Both the position numbers and the translations under genes were made by a program. A DNA stretch of 64,000 bases from Leuctra nigra (lineage: Eukaryota > Arthropoda > Insecta > Plecoptera > Leuctridae), in contig OW203769.1 of NCBI GenBank assembly GCA_934045905.1, forward strand, positions 29,025,899-29,089,898, written 5' to 3'. Below, piece by piece: positions 8,601 through 17,990 of this stretch (its first letter is position 1; each line of letters begins with the position of its first letter). Under the pieces are notes generated by a model. That model made no database searches. It worked only from the letters and a program-made list of their open reading frames with translations, and was not told the DNA's origin.

Positions 8601-10937
8601 TAAGCTATAAAATAAAGTAAGCTTATCAGCAGGAGTACTACAGATAAACATAAATATTATGAATTGGTAAATTGAGGTACCACGAGAAAGGGTGATATAA
8701 CCTTTATTTCTCCATGTATGTATTTCAGTCTGTAATGCCGTACAAAAATCTTCTTCGCAGCAAAACTCAACCAAAAAGGAGACTTTTGCCAACTTGAAAG
8801 CTGTTTAAATACTCCAATAAATGATTCCTTTTTAATATAGATTCGATTTCCCTTTCTCTCTTATTAGTCACCAAATAGTAATGTCGCGAATGTTGTATTG
8901 ACTTAAACGAGAATGAGTGGCTTTTACGTGTGTGGGCAGGACCAGGGGCAGGGCATCAATGTGACGTTTATAGTGGGGTTTAACGTCGCACTGTTCTGCA
9001 GCCAGACAAATGGGTGACGATGAGAGGATGGGAAGTAGGCTGTCGTGGCCTATTCGTGGGGACACTCCCATCATTTGCCTCCCGACTGCGGGAAATGTCA
9101 GAGATGATTCAGAGAGATTTGTCTCACCTCCTGCTCCAGGGAGGCTGCCAGCGTCTTGAACTCCTCGGAAGTGTGGTTGGCCAACCTGGGGTCGAACTGC
9201 TTGTTGTCGATCACCAACTCGCCCTCCAACACGCGCGGTACTGAAACATCGACCACAAGCTTGTTCCAAACCACATCGTCTAGCTAGAAGAACACAGCGA
9301 TGGCTTGATCAAAGTGTATCGTCGTCTAGCTCATTGTTTTTCAACAAGTTTGATCAATAAAGATTTAAAACTGTAACATAAAACATGATATCTACACTGT
9401 CAGGTAACTCTCCGCTTTTTCGATCATGGGCTAATAACAGAGAGTCAAATAAGGTCACGTGACAGCTGTCAGCCAATGAGAGAGCTTCTCTCCACTCTCC
9501 ACTCTCGCAGAACTTGACAGTGTGTCCGGATTTTAAGGAGTTTAATCTACATAAATAGGCACCGTATTCATAATTGATTAAACTGCTTTTAATTTTAAGT
9601 TGTAAAAGTGACTCAGAATGAAAAAATCATACATTCCACATCTCGAATTGGGCCCAAAGAAATGTACCATTATCATGTAGATACATTCACCTTCCCTCAG
9701 CAATGAAAATGAATCCCCAGATTGAATAAAGAATAAAGTAACATTGAAACATGATGCCTCGCTGGCAGCAGTACGTCTTGCGTGTGAAATGAAACGACTG
9801 TCATCTGCCGCTTGACCAGGGATTCATCTCGCATCCCCTGCCTCTGCCGCGAGGACATTCCTCCCGATGGCATTGAACCTGACGCACATTAGCACCTAAC
9901 TGTCCCTCTTCGCATGCAAATAAACACATGTCATTCGTCAACATATGTTCAACAAACCGGAATTCATCACATGATAACTGGAAAGATGTTAATGGAGCTT
10001 TTAAACATCTGTGCATGTTTGTTTTCTGTCAATACGGATATTCGTTCAGAAATGTCGAGCACTAGATGCATGTTGATCGGAATGAATTCACATTGGTCAC
10101 CGTCGCACTGTTCTGCAATGAATGATTATGATGATGTGGAGGAGGCTGTCGTGGCCGATTAATATGGAACCCTCCCATCATTTGCCTCTCGACTCTGAGA
10201 AATCACGCGCACGGGTGTGGAACCCGGAACCTCCCGAGTGCAAGATCAGGGCGTTGCTGCCTGAGCCAACTTGCTCCATTTTAACGCGCATTTCCAGTGA
10301 GTTTGGAAAGAAATACAAGTTGAATGCAATCGCATTTGAAGGGTACGTGAAAGAACGCTATGAGTCAATATTTTAAAAGAATGAGTTTAAGTTGTAATCT
10401 TGCAGTGATTTTTATGAGCAGTCAGAATATTATCCCGGTTTTTAGAAAATATCGCTGCAAAGTCTTGGATTAAGCAAGTGAAATATTGATTAATGATTTG
10501 TATAGTATATGATCGCTGTTTGTATGAAAGATTGATATAAATTTTACCGTAAATCTTCGTTTATCTCATCCGAATGTGACTTATATCGTTCTTTCCCTGT
10601 ACTCTTTGTAATACATCTCTCGAAAATAGCCAAGAAAATACATTTTTACGGAGTAGGTAATAAAAGTTTATAATATAAAAAATAGAATGATAAAACGTAG
10701 AATGTCATGTCGCAACTAGACAGTTGGCACTCAACTCACCATACATCTGCGTCATGTCGGTGGTGGGCGGGTTGGGGACGGCGGCGATAGGCGGAGAGGG
10801 CGTCGACGAGGTCACCTCGCCGGGACGCCGCGCGCCGCCGACGTTGCCGAAGCCCGCTGCCTTGACGGCGTCGTCGCCCAGCTGACGGCTAGACTCGTTC
10901 TGCATCGCGGTGTCGTCGCCGGAGAGGATCACGCCGG
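2237..10937 (-). CDS. SEA/EGF mucin-like extracellular protein gene (partial, 7 exons)
   Basis: This is a multi-exon minus-strand gene whose two ends both lie outside what I can assemble. Seven exons, joined at canonical splice sites, have compatible phases and give 1158 complete codons without a stop. Order of the product: Ser/Pro/Thr linker, SEA domain, one EGF-like module, long acidic mucin-like repeats, and the first residues of a probable second EGF module. SEA domains occur in secreted or membrane-anchored, heavily glycosylated proteins, and often self-cleave while leaving the two halves attached. The product is therefore inferred to be an extracellular or apical-matrix glycoprotein. 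SEA plus EGF plus low-complexity tracts is also seen in nematode MUP-4-type matrix receptors, but I do not claim orthology. No signal peptide or membrane span is present in the part seen. All exons are GC-rich against AT-rich introns. Introns are 172 to 1499 bp and carry SINEs, MITEs and a minisatellite. Confidence 0.85.
2785..3510 (-). CDS. Exon F: Met/Glu/Lys- and Thr-rich mucin-like segment
   Basis: This 726-bp exon (242 codons, phase 0 at both ends) lies between acceptor CAATTGCAG (3512-3511) and donor CAGGAG|GTAACA (2784-2783). It opens MVMSTERVEMTTMMEEKMEV and continues with MEEKKEEE repeats. It becomes Thr/Ser-rich (ATKKEMDKTTASM) and then a less repetitive acidic stretch including LLPGYDLDTDPYNMFDDYES. 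There are no cysteines. It resembles the M/K/E tract of exon E, which suggests the low-complexity exons arose by internal duplication. The open frame continues past the donor to a stop at 2731, but the strong donor makes that extension unlikely to be used. Confidence 0.75.
3923..4347. mobile_element. 425-bp terminal-inverted-repeat element in intron E-F
   Basis: Ends are inverted repeats of about 38 bp (TGTGGCGCAAAACAAAATCC at left, matching complement at right), with an AT-rich non-coding interior. No clear target duplication is visible. Its right edge lies 25 bp from the exon E donor. Its left edge abuts CACAAG|GTAAAAT, a donor-like sequence on the minus strand. Confidence 0.75.
4372..6182 (-). 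CDS. Exon E: EGF-like module followed by long acidic mucin-like repeats
   Basis: This 1811-bp exon has acceptor TTTCCAG (6184-6183). Its start encodes an EGF-like module with six cysteines: C-x6-C-x3-C-x11-C-x-C-x12-C, containing SNGGC and CACPEHLALEVDGKTC, as in LDL-receptor-type EGFs. Next come five AEPT tetrapeptides and about 12 copies of an 11-residue E/QEPKSEPEPTS unit. A His/Asp-rich stretch (HGHHDLHDHGVHE) follows, then three copies of a block with MIMxHVHxP, a Met/Lys/Glu-rich stretch (KKEEM repeats) and a Thr/Asn/Asp-rich end with NET and NRT sequons. The donor I prefer is AAGGAG|GTCAGA (4371-4370), which keeps phase 0 into exon F. An alternative is discussed with the 3923-4347 element. 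The domain architecture is clear; the role of the repeats is inferred (extended, anionic spacer). Confidence 0.85.
6791..7245. mobile_element. ~455-bp inverted-repeat element in intron D-E, TA flanks
   Basis: The ends are GGGTTGCCAAC... and the complement of ...GTTCGCAACCC, flanked by TA on each side. Inside are a G-homopolymer (from about 6931) and a GTCTGGGGAGAGG...GACCCGGAGAAATTTT block that is also found inside the 53216-55450 element. A hairpin AGCCTTGAGTA/TACTCAAGGCT (7250-7282) follows just outside. Tc1/mariner-like by the TA flanks, but uncertain. Confidence 0.5.
7378..7553 (-). CDS. Exon D: C-terminal SEA domain with GSVVV cleavage motif
   Basis: This 176-bp exon has acceptor TGCGCAG (7555-7554) and donor GAGA|GTGAGT. 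Its product starts AGSVVVKYRVGWVFKEG, the hallmark SEA motif. In MUC1-type SEA domains the chain breaks itself between G and S of GSVVV, and the fragments remain paired. The following residues (PNPIDKEVLRERMQTHLAR) form the second SEA helix. The exon ends VRAE plus one base, which joins exon E to give an Asn codon. The key Gly, Ser and following valines are all present, so self-cleavage is predicted by family knowledge but not shown. Confidence 0.86.
7670..7925. mobile_element. Foldback MITE copy 1 (CACACTCAAAAGTGTAAAT family)
   Basis: Inverted arms of about 60-90 bp meet around 7790. Each contains TTGGTAAAAGAC, then CACACNCAAAAGTGTAAAT. The same family occurs at 37320-37655. AT-rich and non-coding; it sits in intron C-D. 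Confidence 0.65.
7948..8193. mobile_element. TIR-MITE family R, copy 1
   Basis: Ends ACCTCAGAAGGTAGTAGAAT and CCGCCCTTCTACCTCTGAG. The interior reads ...GGTGACATGAGTCATTGTAG... and is shared in either orientation with seven other places in the window. It lies in intron C-D, about 50 bp from exon C. Confidence 0.75.
8245..8321 (-). CDS. Exon C: central SEA domain
   Basis: This 77-bp exon has acceptor TTCTAG (8323-8322) and donor TTCTC|GTAAGC. It reads LRNALFDQSTLNYGAADIYV and then KVMEFS, with the final serine codon split as TC|G. This is the end of the first SEA helix and the strand leading into the cleavage loop. Phase 0 at the start and phase 2 at the end match exons B and D, so the three short exons confirm each other. 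It is too short to show up as an open frame on its own. Confidence 0.82.
8978..9096 (-). mobile_element. tRNA-derived SINE, copy 1 (head missing)
   Basis: Carries the SINE tail TTTAACGTCGCACTGTTCTG and body GGCTGTCGTGGCCTATTCGT through TCATTTGCCTCCCGACTG. The tRNA-like head is missing, cut off next to the exon B donor. It sits in intron B-C. Confidence 0.65.
9128..9240 (-). CDS. Exon B: N-terminal half of SEA domain
   Basis: This 113-bp exon lies between a TTTCAG acceptor (9241-9242) and a CAGGAG|GTGAGA donor (9127-9126). Joined to exon A through a split GTA codon it reads VPRVLEGELVIDNKQFDP..., then NHTSEEFKTLAASLEQE. This is the expected first strand and helix of a SEA domain: hydrophobic strand, N-x-x-F, S-x-x-F-x-x-L, then an amphipathic helix. 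NHT is a potential N-glycosylation sequon. The exon ends in phase 0. A truncated SINE copy ends about 30 bp inside the following intron. Confidence 0.85.
10099..10277 (-). mobile_element. tRNA-derived SINE, copy 2
   Basis: The plus strand reads CGTCGCACTGTTCTGCAATG ... GGAGGCTGTCGTGGCCGATT ... GGAACCCGGAACCTCCCGAG ... CTGAGCCAACTTGCTCC. The tRNA-like head, including a worn B-box, is at the right, so transcription would be leftward. It lies in intron A-B. Confidence 0.7.
10740..10937 (-). CDS. Exon A: Ser/Pro/Thr linker and first residues of SEA domain
   Basis: The first exon seen (198 bp) starts after a CCACAG acceptor at 10938-10939 and ends at a TATG|GTGAGT donor. It begins with two bases of a split codon and ends with one base of the next. 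The product reads GVILSGDDTAMQNESS... and becomes Pro/Thr/Ser-rich (TSSTPSPPIAAVPNPPTTD) before MTQMY, where the SEA domain starts. NES is a possible N-glycosylation site. An upstream exon ending in phase 1 must exist at higher coordinates. I could not find it; it lies beyond the 41-bp minisatellite and perhaps beyond the assembly gap. Methionines inside this exon could act as starts only if the acceptor were not used, which I consider unlikely. Confidence 0.78.
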
Positions 10938-11835
10938 CTGTGGAGGCGGAGAAGCGGTCACAAGCGAGCACGGGCAACATGTGGAGGCGGAGAAGCGGTC
11001 ACAAGCGAGCACGGGCAACATGTGGAGGCGGAGAAGCGGTCACAAGCGAGCACGGGAAACACGTGGAGGCGGAGAAGCGGTCACAAGCGAGCACGGGCAA
11101 CATGTGGAGGCGGAGAAGCGGTCACAAGCGAGCACGGGAAACACGTGGAGGCGGAGAAGCGGTCACAAGCGAGCACGGGAAACACGTGGAGGCGGAGAAG
11201 CGGTCACAAGCGAGCACGGGCAACATGTGGAGGCGGAGAAGCGGTCACAAGCGAGCACGGGCAACATGTGGAGGCGGACAAGCGGTCACAAGCGAGCACG
11301 GGAAACACGTGGATGCGGAGAAGCGGTCACAAGCGAGCACGGGCAACATGTGGAGGCGGAGAAGCGGTCACAAGCGAGCACGGGAAACACGTGGAGGCGG
11401 AGAAGCGGTCACAAGCGAGCACGGGAAACACGTGGAGGCGGAGAAGCGGTCACAAGCGAGCACGGGAAACACGTGGAGGCGGACAAGCGGTCACAAGCGA
11501 GCACGGGCAACATGTGGAGGCGGAGAAGCGGTCACAAGCGAGCACGGGCAACATGTGGAGGCGGAGAAGCGGTCACAAGCGAGCACGGGCAACATGTGGA
11601 GGCGGAGAAGCGGTCACAAGCGAGCACGGGCAACATGTGCGAGGCGGAGAAGCGGTCACAAGCGAGCACGGGCAACATGTGGAGGCGGAGAAGCGGTCAC
11701 AAGCGAGCACGGGCAACATGTGGAGGCGGAGAAGCGGTCACAAGCGAGCACGGGCAACATGTGGAGGCGGATAAGCGGTCACAAGCGAGCACGGGCAACA
11801 TGTGGAGGCGGATAAGCGGTCACAAGCGAGCACCG
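10938..11835. repeat. 41-bp minisatellite (~22 units) abutting exon A acceptor
   Basis: About 22 head-to-tail copies of a 41-bp unit (plus strand begins GTGGAGGCGGAGAAGCGG) start exactly at the exon A splice acceptor. Units differ mainly at two sites (GGCAACATG versus GGAAACACG; GGAGAAG versus GGACAAG or GGATAAG), and one unit near 11637 has an extra C. On the minus strand each unit carries the pyrimidine-rich end of the intron (CTTCTCCGCCTCCAC). Only the exon-proximal unit continues AG; the others continue AT or GT. The unit has no stop in any plus frame, so long plus-strand open frames of 250 to 311 codons run through it. These are artefacts of a 41-bp unit cycling through all frames. Confidence 0.95.
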
Positions 11836-12079
11836 GCACGGACAACATCTCGACACGATGTCAAATCGGATTCACGTCTAGTCATTGAACATCAATGTAA
11901 TGGCAATCTCTCTTGAACTTTTGGCTGGCGAACTGCTTCTAGAGTTTCTGACAGAGGGTAGTGGAGAACTGGGTCAGAGAAGTCAATTAAAACTGATCAG
12001 GGCTGACAAGGGAAACAACACGTATTGTGTTTGCTCTTCATGTATGATTGAACTTGTGAAAGGGAACACACCTGTCCTA

Positions 12080-12311
12080 TGATTGGTGACAAAGGGGGGG
12101 GGGGGGGGGGGGGGGGGGGGTAGCAGTTCAAGACTGCACTATCTCAAAGAATATTGTTTTTTAACAAAAATGTATTTGTTAGGACCTCTCCTATTGTGTC
12201 CAATGATGCAAATTCTCATATTTCATAATTTGGTCAATCTAGACCACATAACGTATAGTGTTACCAATAGGTCATTTTCAACTTTTAATTTGTTCAAGAC
12301 AGCACTATCTG
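12080..12311. other. Poly-G tract and sequence up to assembly gap
   Basis: A run of about 27 G (12094-12120) is followed by unremarkable AT-rich sequence up to the Ns. Homopolymers like this one, and C-runs near 18467, 27824, 48005, 48207 and 60307, are likely error-prone in assembly. Confidence 0.6.
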
Positions 12312-12511
12312 NNNNNNNNNNNNNNNNNNNNNNNNNNNNNNNNNNNNNNNNNNNNNNNNNNNNNNNNNNNNNNNNNNNNNNNNNNNNNNNNNNNNNNNNN
12401 NNNNNNNNNNNNNNNNNNNNNNNNNNNNNNNNNNNNNNNNNNNNNNNNNNNNNNNNNNNNNNNNNNNNNNNNNNNNNNNNNNNNNNNNNNNNNNNNNNNN
12501 NNNNNNNNNNN
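12312..12511. other. Assembly gap (200 N)
   Basis: A 200-base block of N, the conventional size for a gap of unknown length. Open frames drawn through it have no meaning. A missing 5' exon of the SEA gene could lie here. Confidence 0.99.
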
Positions 12512-12545
12512 TCCCTCTGTGTGTTTACTTCATGTTGACCCACTG

Positions 12546-12660
12546 ATTCAATTCAATTCAATTCAATTCAATTTATTAAGTACATCTTGCAAATTGTACA
12601 CTGTTACAGGTGGCAAGAAATACAATGATGATACTTTCCATCATCAGATTTATATATTCA
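12546..12660 (-). mobile_element. Possible LINE 3' tail with (TTGAA)n
   Basis: The minus strand reads ...GCAAGATGTACTTAATAAAT followed by five TTGAA repeats. An AATAAA-like end followed by a short simple repeat is typical of LINE 3' ends. Too short to classify. Confidence 0.35.
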
Positions 12661-12910
12661 ACTTGCTTAATCTCATTCATACGATAACAATTGATGCTTT
12701 TTAATTACAAAAACTATTCTGCGGATTGAATTTAGACTGATTAGCCGATAATTCCGAATCAACTCAAGAAATGTTTACTTCAAGCTCTGAAAAAATCAAA
12801 CAGTTTTGTTGGATTAATAAAATCTACTAAAATCTACTATATCTACTATAGTAGTAGATTTTAATCTGTCCTAAACATTAATTTGCGCTAATTTCATTGT
12901 TCAAAAGAAA
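12655..12910. repeat. Dispersed ~230-bp repeat, copy 1
   Basis: Matches 20960-21185 over its length: TTGCTTAATCTCATTCATA, GACTGATTAGCCGATAATTC, CTGTCCTAAACATTAATTTG, GCTAATTTCATTGTT. This copy holds an extra palindrome AAATCTACTATA...TAGTAGATTTTA (12830-12865). Class unknown. Confidence 0.65.
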
Positions 12911-15093
12911 TTGTGTTTGTAAATTCCAATTTAAAATTTAAAATTCGAAACATTAGAAAATTTTATTTTATTTATTTTTTGTCTGGGGCATAACGTCGTA
13001 CAAAAATTTGATTTGAATTAGTGATTATTTTGTTTTCTTCATAAAAAATAAATATTGAATTTGAACATTCGAATGTATACGTTATTTAATATTTTTAAAT
13101 ATTCCAAAAACATAATTTACTTTGAACCACAGCCTTCTCGAAAGCGCTGTGCTTTGATCTGACTATTCGAAGTCGAACTCGAATTTGATTTTGTTTTTTC
13201 GAATTCGAAACGTTCTAATATTTTCAGGTTTACGAATTTGAGTTATTGAACCTGAAACATTCGAATCTTTGAATGTTGGCGGGTAGGAATGGTTGTCATG
13301 GCAACGCTCCGCCATAACATTTCCTATGACGACAACGCGGTGGAAACGAGGTCCCGGGTTCGAGCACGATGAGACGTCACGACTTGGACTCAGGACGAGT
13401 ACTTTCCCTTTCATCTCGATGCATCTGCAGGTTTATCTCTGTCAGGAGCACTGAGGAGGCTGCGCGTCTCTCCCACGCAGAACCTGTCTTCAGTCCGACT
13501 TAACCATGACTTATAGCATTCTGACGTCATTCTATGCACTCCGTTATTGGCCGATTTCTCTGTCAGGTAGTTGCTATGTCTAAAATCATGTTTTAGAATA
13601 ATGGCTGGCAACGCTCAGTACTAAAAGCAGTAAGGGGGGAAGTTGTATGTTAATTGATACGATTGTCAACCATATTGAGTCACTGGATCCTTGATCTTTA
13701 ATATTGGTTCTTGGGCTATGAGAGGACGGGTACCGCCCAGGTCATACCGATTAACCTCAACCTATCGATCTCTGAAGCGCTACCAGCGGTCACGTGGGTC
13801 TCTTTGAGCAACATCCTTTGATTGGCTGAAGAGTGAATATCAACCGATGACCGATCTTGTTGAAATTCTGCATTGTCGTTCAGGTCCATACTCTATGAAT
13901 TTTACAAATATTCCGCGAGATCGGACAAGAACTTGAATAGTTGTTCACAATCACAAGTTATTAAAATAATTAATGCACAACACCTTGATTACTTGCAAAT
14001 TATTTGGGTTTATTTTCACTCTCCAGTGTACGTCAGCAACTCATGCTCAGCATAATGCCTACATGCTCGCTTACCAACGTCACGTGGCAACATCATGTCA
14101 CGTGGTATGACGTCATGGGAACCGCACATTGACACTCTATAATTTACAATTACCACAAGGAAGGTGGGTATCCACATGAAAGGATTAATTTAATAAGAAA
14201 TCGCAAAGAATGTTCAACAATATATTTTCATGCGAGATATAGAATCTCTGATTGTTTGAGATTTCTCGGTTTAAAGTGAACTTATGACAAGTAAAGTTGG
14301 AAAAGTACATATATTTTAAGAAATGGAGCCTTTTGCGTGGATGCCATTCCTCTTCTCTGAATATAATGAAAGAAGGCGAATAGAATATTTATAAGAAGGC
14401 TGAAATTATTTGTGAAATTATGCATTTTGACAATTGGTTGAGGTTTTTACTTTTGTAAACTTATACATTAAAAAATAATCTAAGCAGTGTGTGTATGAAC
14501 TTGAAAGATTCTAAAACTGTTGATTAAAATTCGTGGAAATCTCGCAATAATGTATTCAAATTCAGTAGTTTTGTTGGCAATCGAAATTAATAATCCGAGA
14601 GTGAGGCAACAAAAAAGCTAAACATTCACGAATGAAATACCCGGGAATCGCATGATTTTCGATACGAAACCCGTCTCTTCAATGTCATATCGATGAAAAT
14701 CGTGTTTAGCATCTCAAAGTGTAATTTCACGGCCTCTTGGGAACCGCTGTCAGATTGACAGCCTGTTATTCCGTCGTCCACTTCGAGTGAGAGAATTCCA
14801 CCAAGATTCTTGGAATTCTATTCCAGAAGGATAGTGAATAATTGAAGAGATATTTGAATATTTAATTATCAACATGCACATGCGTACAGCGAAAACTGCG
14901 TAAGCTGCATTATTAATTCATGATGGTAAGATCACCTTGCACTTGGCAATACAATCACGATGCATGCAATCAACGACTGGTTTTGAAACGAAAAGTTGCA
15001 GCCAAGCGGCAATAATTATAATCTTGGTCGAGATGGAAATGTAGTGAGTTGGGTTCAAATTACTAAATCGCGAAATAACATATTGTTGAGAAC
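12911..15093. other. Intergenic or intronic, no gene recognised
   Basis: AT-rich sequence. A short GC-richer patch at 13260-13500 contains CCCGGGTTCGAGCACGATG, a loose tRNA B-box-like match, but no tRNA cloverleaf or conserved frame. 14080-14120 has CACGTGG twice and TGACGTCA once within 40 bp; a regulatory role is only a guess. Confidence 0.5.
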
Positions 15094-15978
15094 TCAGCGT
15101 CTCCTTTTGGCTCTTTTGGCACGGACCTTTTTTTTTTTTTTTTTTTTTTGTCGTCTGCTCGTATACAGATTGCACCGTTTATTCGATCGAGTTGAAATTT
15201 TGCACACATGTCCACACCAAATATGAGATTTGCTGACCCTAATTTTTTTGAAATTCCCTGATTGGTTCAAATTTAAAAAAAAATTATCTTTCGATTGGTT
15301 GGTCCGATCAATTTGAAATTTAGCATAGTCATTTCAACCAACATTTAACCCAATCATAAAAAGTTTCAGCCAAATCCTCCCATTGGTTAAAATTTAAAAC
15401 CATCTTTCCTGTGTTTTTTGAAATTTAAACTAGAACCGATTGAACGATCAACTTATAACTTCGCATGATGGTTGGGACCAACATTATCTACATTTTTGAC
15501 AATTTTCATACTAATCTGTGTTTAAATCCAAAAGTTATTGACATTTTACGGACATTTTGCGTGTTGGCTGTCAAATTCACGGCGACTTCGAATCTTCAGT
15601 TCAAGGCAAGGTAGTTAAAGCAGAAACTTTCAAACGCAAATGAAACTGATAATGACCGTTTAACAGTCGATCTGATATTGTGTAGACACACTTATATTAT
15701 ATGAGTGGCCCCAGGTATACTTTTTGAAGGAGATCCTGGGATTTTTGAAAATTAACACGGAACCGTTCAATCATAAAGGTTTAATCTATCAACTTAAAAC
15801 TTTGCATGGTTATTTGGACCAATATTTTAGGCATTTTTTGAGATTTTTATACAAGTCTGTGACGAAATTCTAGAACGATTGGCTTTTAATGACATTTTCG
15901 ATCGACAGAATTTCGGTTCGAGGTGTTACGCGTATCCGTGCTCGCTCATCAGCGCGTTACTCAGAGCGTTTTCCTAGT
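15094..15978 (+). repeat. Large dispersed repeat family D, copy 1 (~880 bp)
   Basis: Begins with CTTTTGGCACGGACC plus a long T run, contains repeated TTGATCGAGTTGAAATTTTG-like segments, and ends GCTCGCTCATCAGCGCGTTA with GAGCGTTTTCCTAGT. Copies at 36345-36972 and 46835-47450 are in the opposite orientation. No reverse transcriptase or transposase frame. Possibly a non-autonomous element; class unknown. Confidence 0.65.
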
Positions 15979-17871
15979 AGAAAATAAACAGCAGATTTTA
16001 TTACAGCACGTGTTCATTCATTTTGTTGCGGGAACTAGATGTTTATTCACCAAAAGCAGCTTTTTGACAGATTGCATTTTAGTCACATGTTTTTCTTCAA
16101 TACCAATTCAGAAAATATTTATGGCTCCGGTTTCTAACAATTTTCCAGATATAAATGCCACGTTTTACCGCACCAAACTGCATGTGTAATACAAAAAGTA
16201 GTACTATTTTGTAAAATAGGTCCGGAAATTATTTTGTACAAGGCGACATCATACCGCTAATTTTCTTCAACTAGTTAATGACGCTGGCAGAATGAATACG
16301 GTGATTGGGGATGATGGAGAATAAATAGGGATGGACGGTGGGAAGGAAGCGGTCGTGGCCTGTTAGAAGGGAACCTCCCCAGCATTTGCCACTCGACTGA
16401 GGAAAACCACGAAAAACTTCAGTCATAAGAGTATAATTTCAGAGCGTTCTGCCCAAACCAACTTGCTTCCTTATAACAACATGCTTATACGGCGTTAATA
16501 AGTATCCAATGCATATTGTAATGATTAATTAATAAGCTTGTGACTGGGCCACACCTCACAGTGTTGGGAGTCTGGTTGCAACAGAAGAGATATCTCGCAA
16601 TTGAGTCAGAGCTGGACCTAGTTCTGTCATGAAGTGACTCACGCCTTCTTGCTGGCTGCAGACATATTGAAAGCGAGAACATGGTCTATAGGTACTGAGT
16701 ATCAACATTCAAGGGCAATGCAGAACCATTTCGTTTTGTTATCTTCAACCTTTCAACTTTATTGATTCCATTTTATTGAACTGAACTTTGAACATTTATA
16801 CCTTTTAAATAGGTTATGCTCTTTTCAAGGTCAACAAAAATACAAGCTCATCACAGACCATAACATAGAAAACAATTCGCTTTTAAACTTCCTTATTATA
16901 GAAGTCATCATATTTGAATAATTTTAAATAATCCTCAGTTTACGAGCGCATTTGGTGTTTTACTGTTATTTCAATGATGGGATAGTTCCCATTGACATAT
17001 TCCTAAACTAAGTTTTGAATTTCAATGCCACTAATTAGCTTGAACGGAAAAGAGCATCCTTCAAACTAAAACTTAGACAGTTGTTTGCATTTTACAACTT
17101 CCCATTTTCAACAGATTTGTATCTCAGCCTTAGTATTTCATTCAAATTAGCAAGTAATTAAAGTACATAATTAATATTTCTGGGAAGTTGTGTTCGAAAT
17201 ATTTTGTAACTTAAAATAGCTACGGAGATGTCCGAGGAAAAGTGAAGTTCAAGACCTGGAAATGGAATCTCAAAGCACGCAAATTCTGTGAACTGAATTT
17301 TCCGCACAAAACCCAAAGTCACGACCAAGCTGAAATTTATGCAAATCTTAGAATTGCTTCGCTAACGTTCATTGAAAAAATATCAACACGGAAAAAAGTG
17401 AATCTTTGATGAAAAGAAACTGCTGTCATGTAATGAATGAATAAGAATAGGTCTGATTAATTATGTAGATTACGTGTGGCAATTGTCGAGTGTCTAATAA
17501 TACAACTGGTTATTCTGCGTCTTGTAGGAAATGGAGGTAGGTAATGATAGACGTAACGTCAGAGAGAATGCTGGACTTGGAAGAATGTCGCGTAACTCTA
17601 TTATATGTTGTGAGAATATCCGTTGGATGGACGCCTTTTAAACACTGTCATTAGTTCTAAAATTACTTCGGATGGAGGAGTTCACTGCTTCTTGGATCTC
17701 GGAGAAAATACGAACTGGCGCGTCCATTTTTATAACCTGAACGCGTTCAAAATTCGAGGTTACGGGACTGCTTCTGGACTTGACAACCAAAAAGTGTGGT
17801 TATACCTTTTTAAAGATTATTTTGGCACTTATAATGAGGCAATTATGTTATGCTTGCCAATGATATTGTTA
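15979..17871. other. No gene recognised apart from SINE copy 3
   Basis: AT-rich, with only short unconserved open frames on both strands (for example 15923-16189 and 16485-16682). I see no splice-bounded GC-rich island. Confidence 0.5.
16281..16470 (-). mobile_element. tRNA-derived SINE, copy 3
   Basis: The body GGACGGTGGGAAGGAAGCGG, TCGTGGCCTGTTAGAAGGGA and CATTTGCCACTCGACTGAGG is clear. The tRNA head on the right is heavily diverged (GCCCAAACCAACTTGCTTCC). Confidence 0.65.
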
Positions 17872-17990
17872 TGTACACTGGCGGCACAAAGTTGTTTGTA
17901 CTCTATCTCTCTCTGCTCCATATCAAAACATGTTTATGATATAGGTCAGAGAGAGGCAGAATGCAACGATCATTTTGCCGCCACTGTACA
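17872..17990. mobile_element. 119-bp palindromic element bounded by TGTACA
   Basis: Starts TGTACACTGGCGGCACAAAG and ends in its complement TTTTGCCGCCACTGTACA. The inner parts also pair (CTCTCTCTGC with GCAGAATGC-side GAGAGAGGC). The last TGTACA is also the first six bases of the next element. The open frame 17623-18021 runs across both and is not considered a gene. Confidence 0.65.

Noticed and set aside
10910..11916. Three long overlapping plus-strand ORFs (250-311 codons) with repetitive protein
   Set aside because: They read through the 41-bp minisatellite. Because 41 is not a multiple of 3 and the unit has no stop, all frames are open and give the same cyclic peptide. The region is the intron beside a minus-strand exon.
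12083..12704. ORFs spanning 12083-12704
   Set aside because: They cross the block of Ns, where translation is meaningless.
13340..13380. tRNA B-box-like GGTTCGAGCAC
   Set aside because: No A-box at the right distance and no cloverleaf. It does not match the SINE body either.
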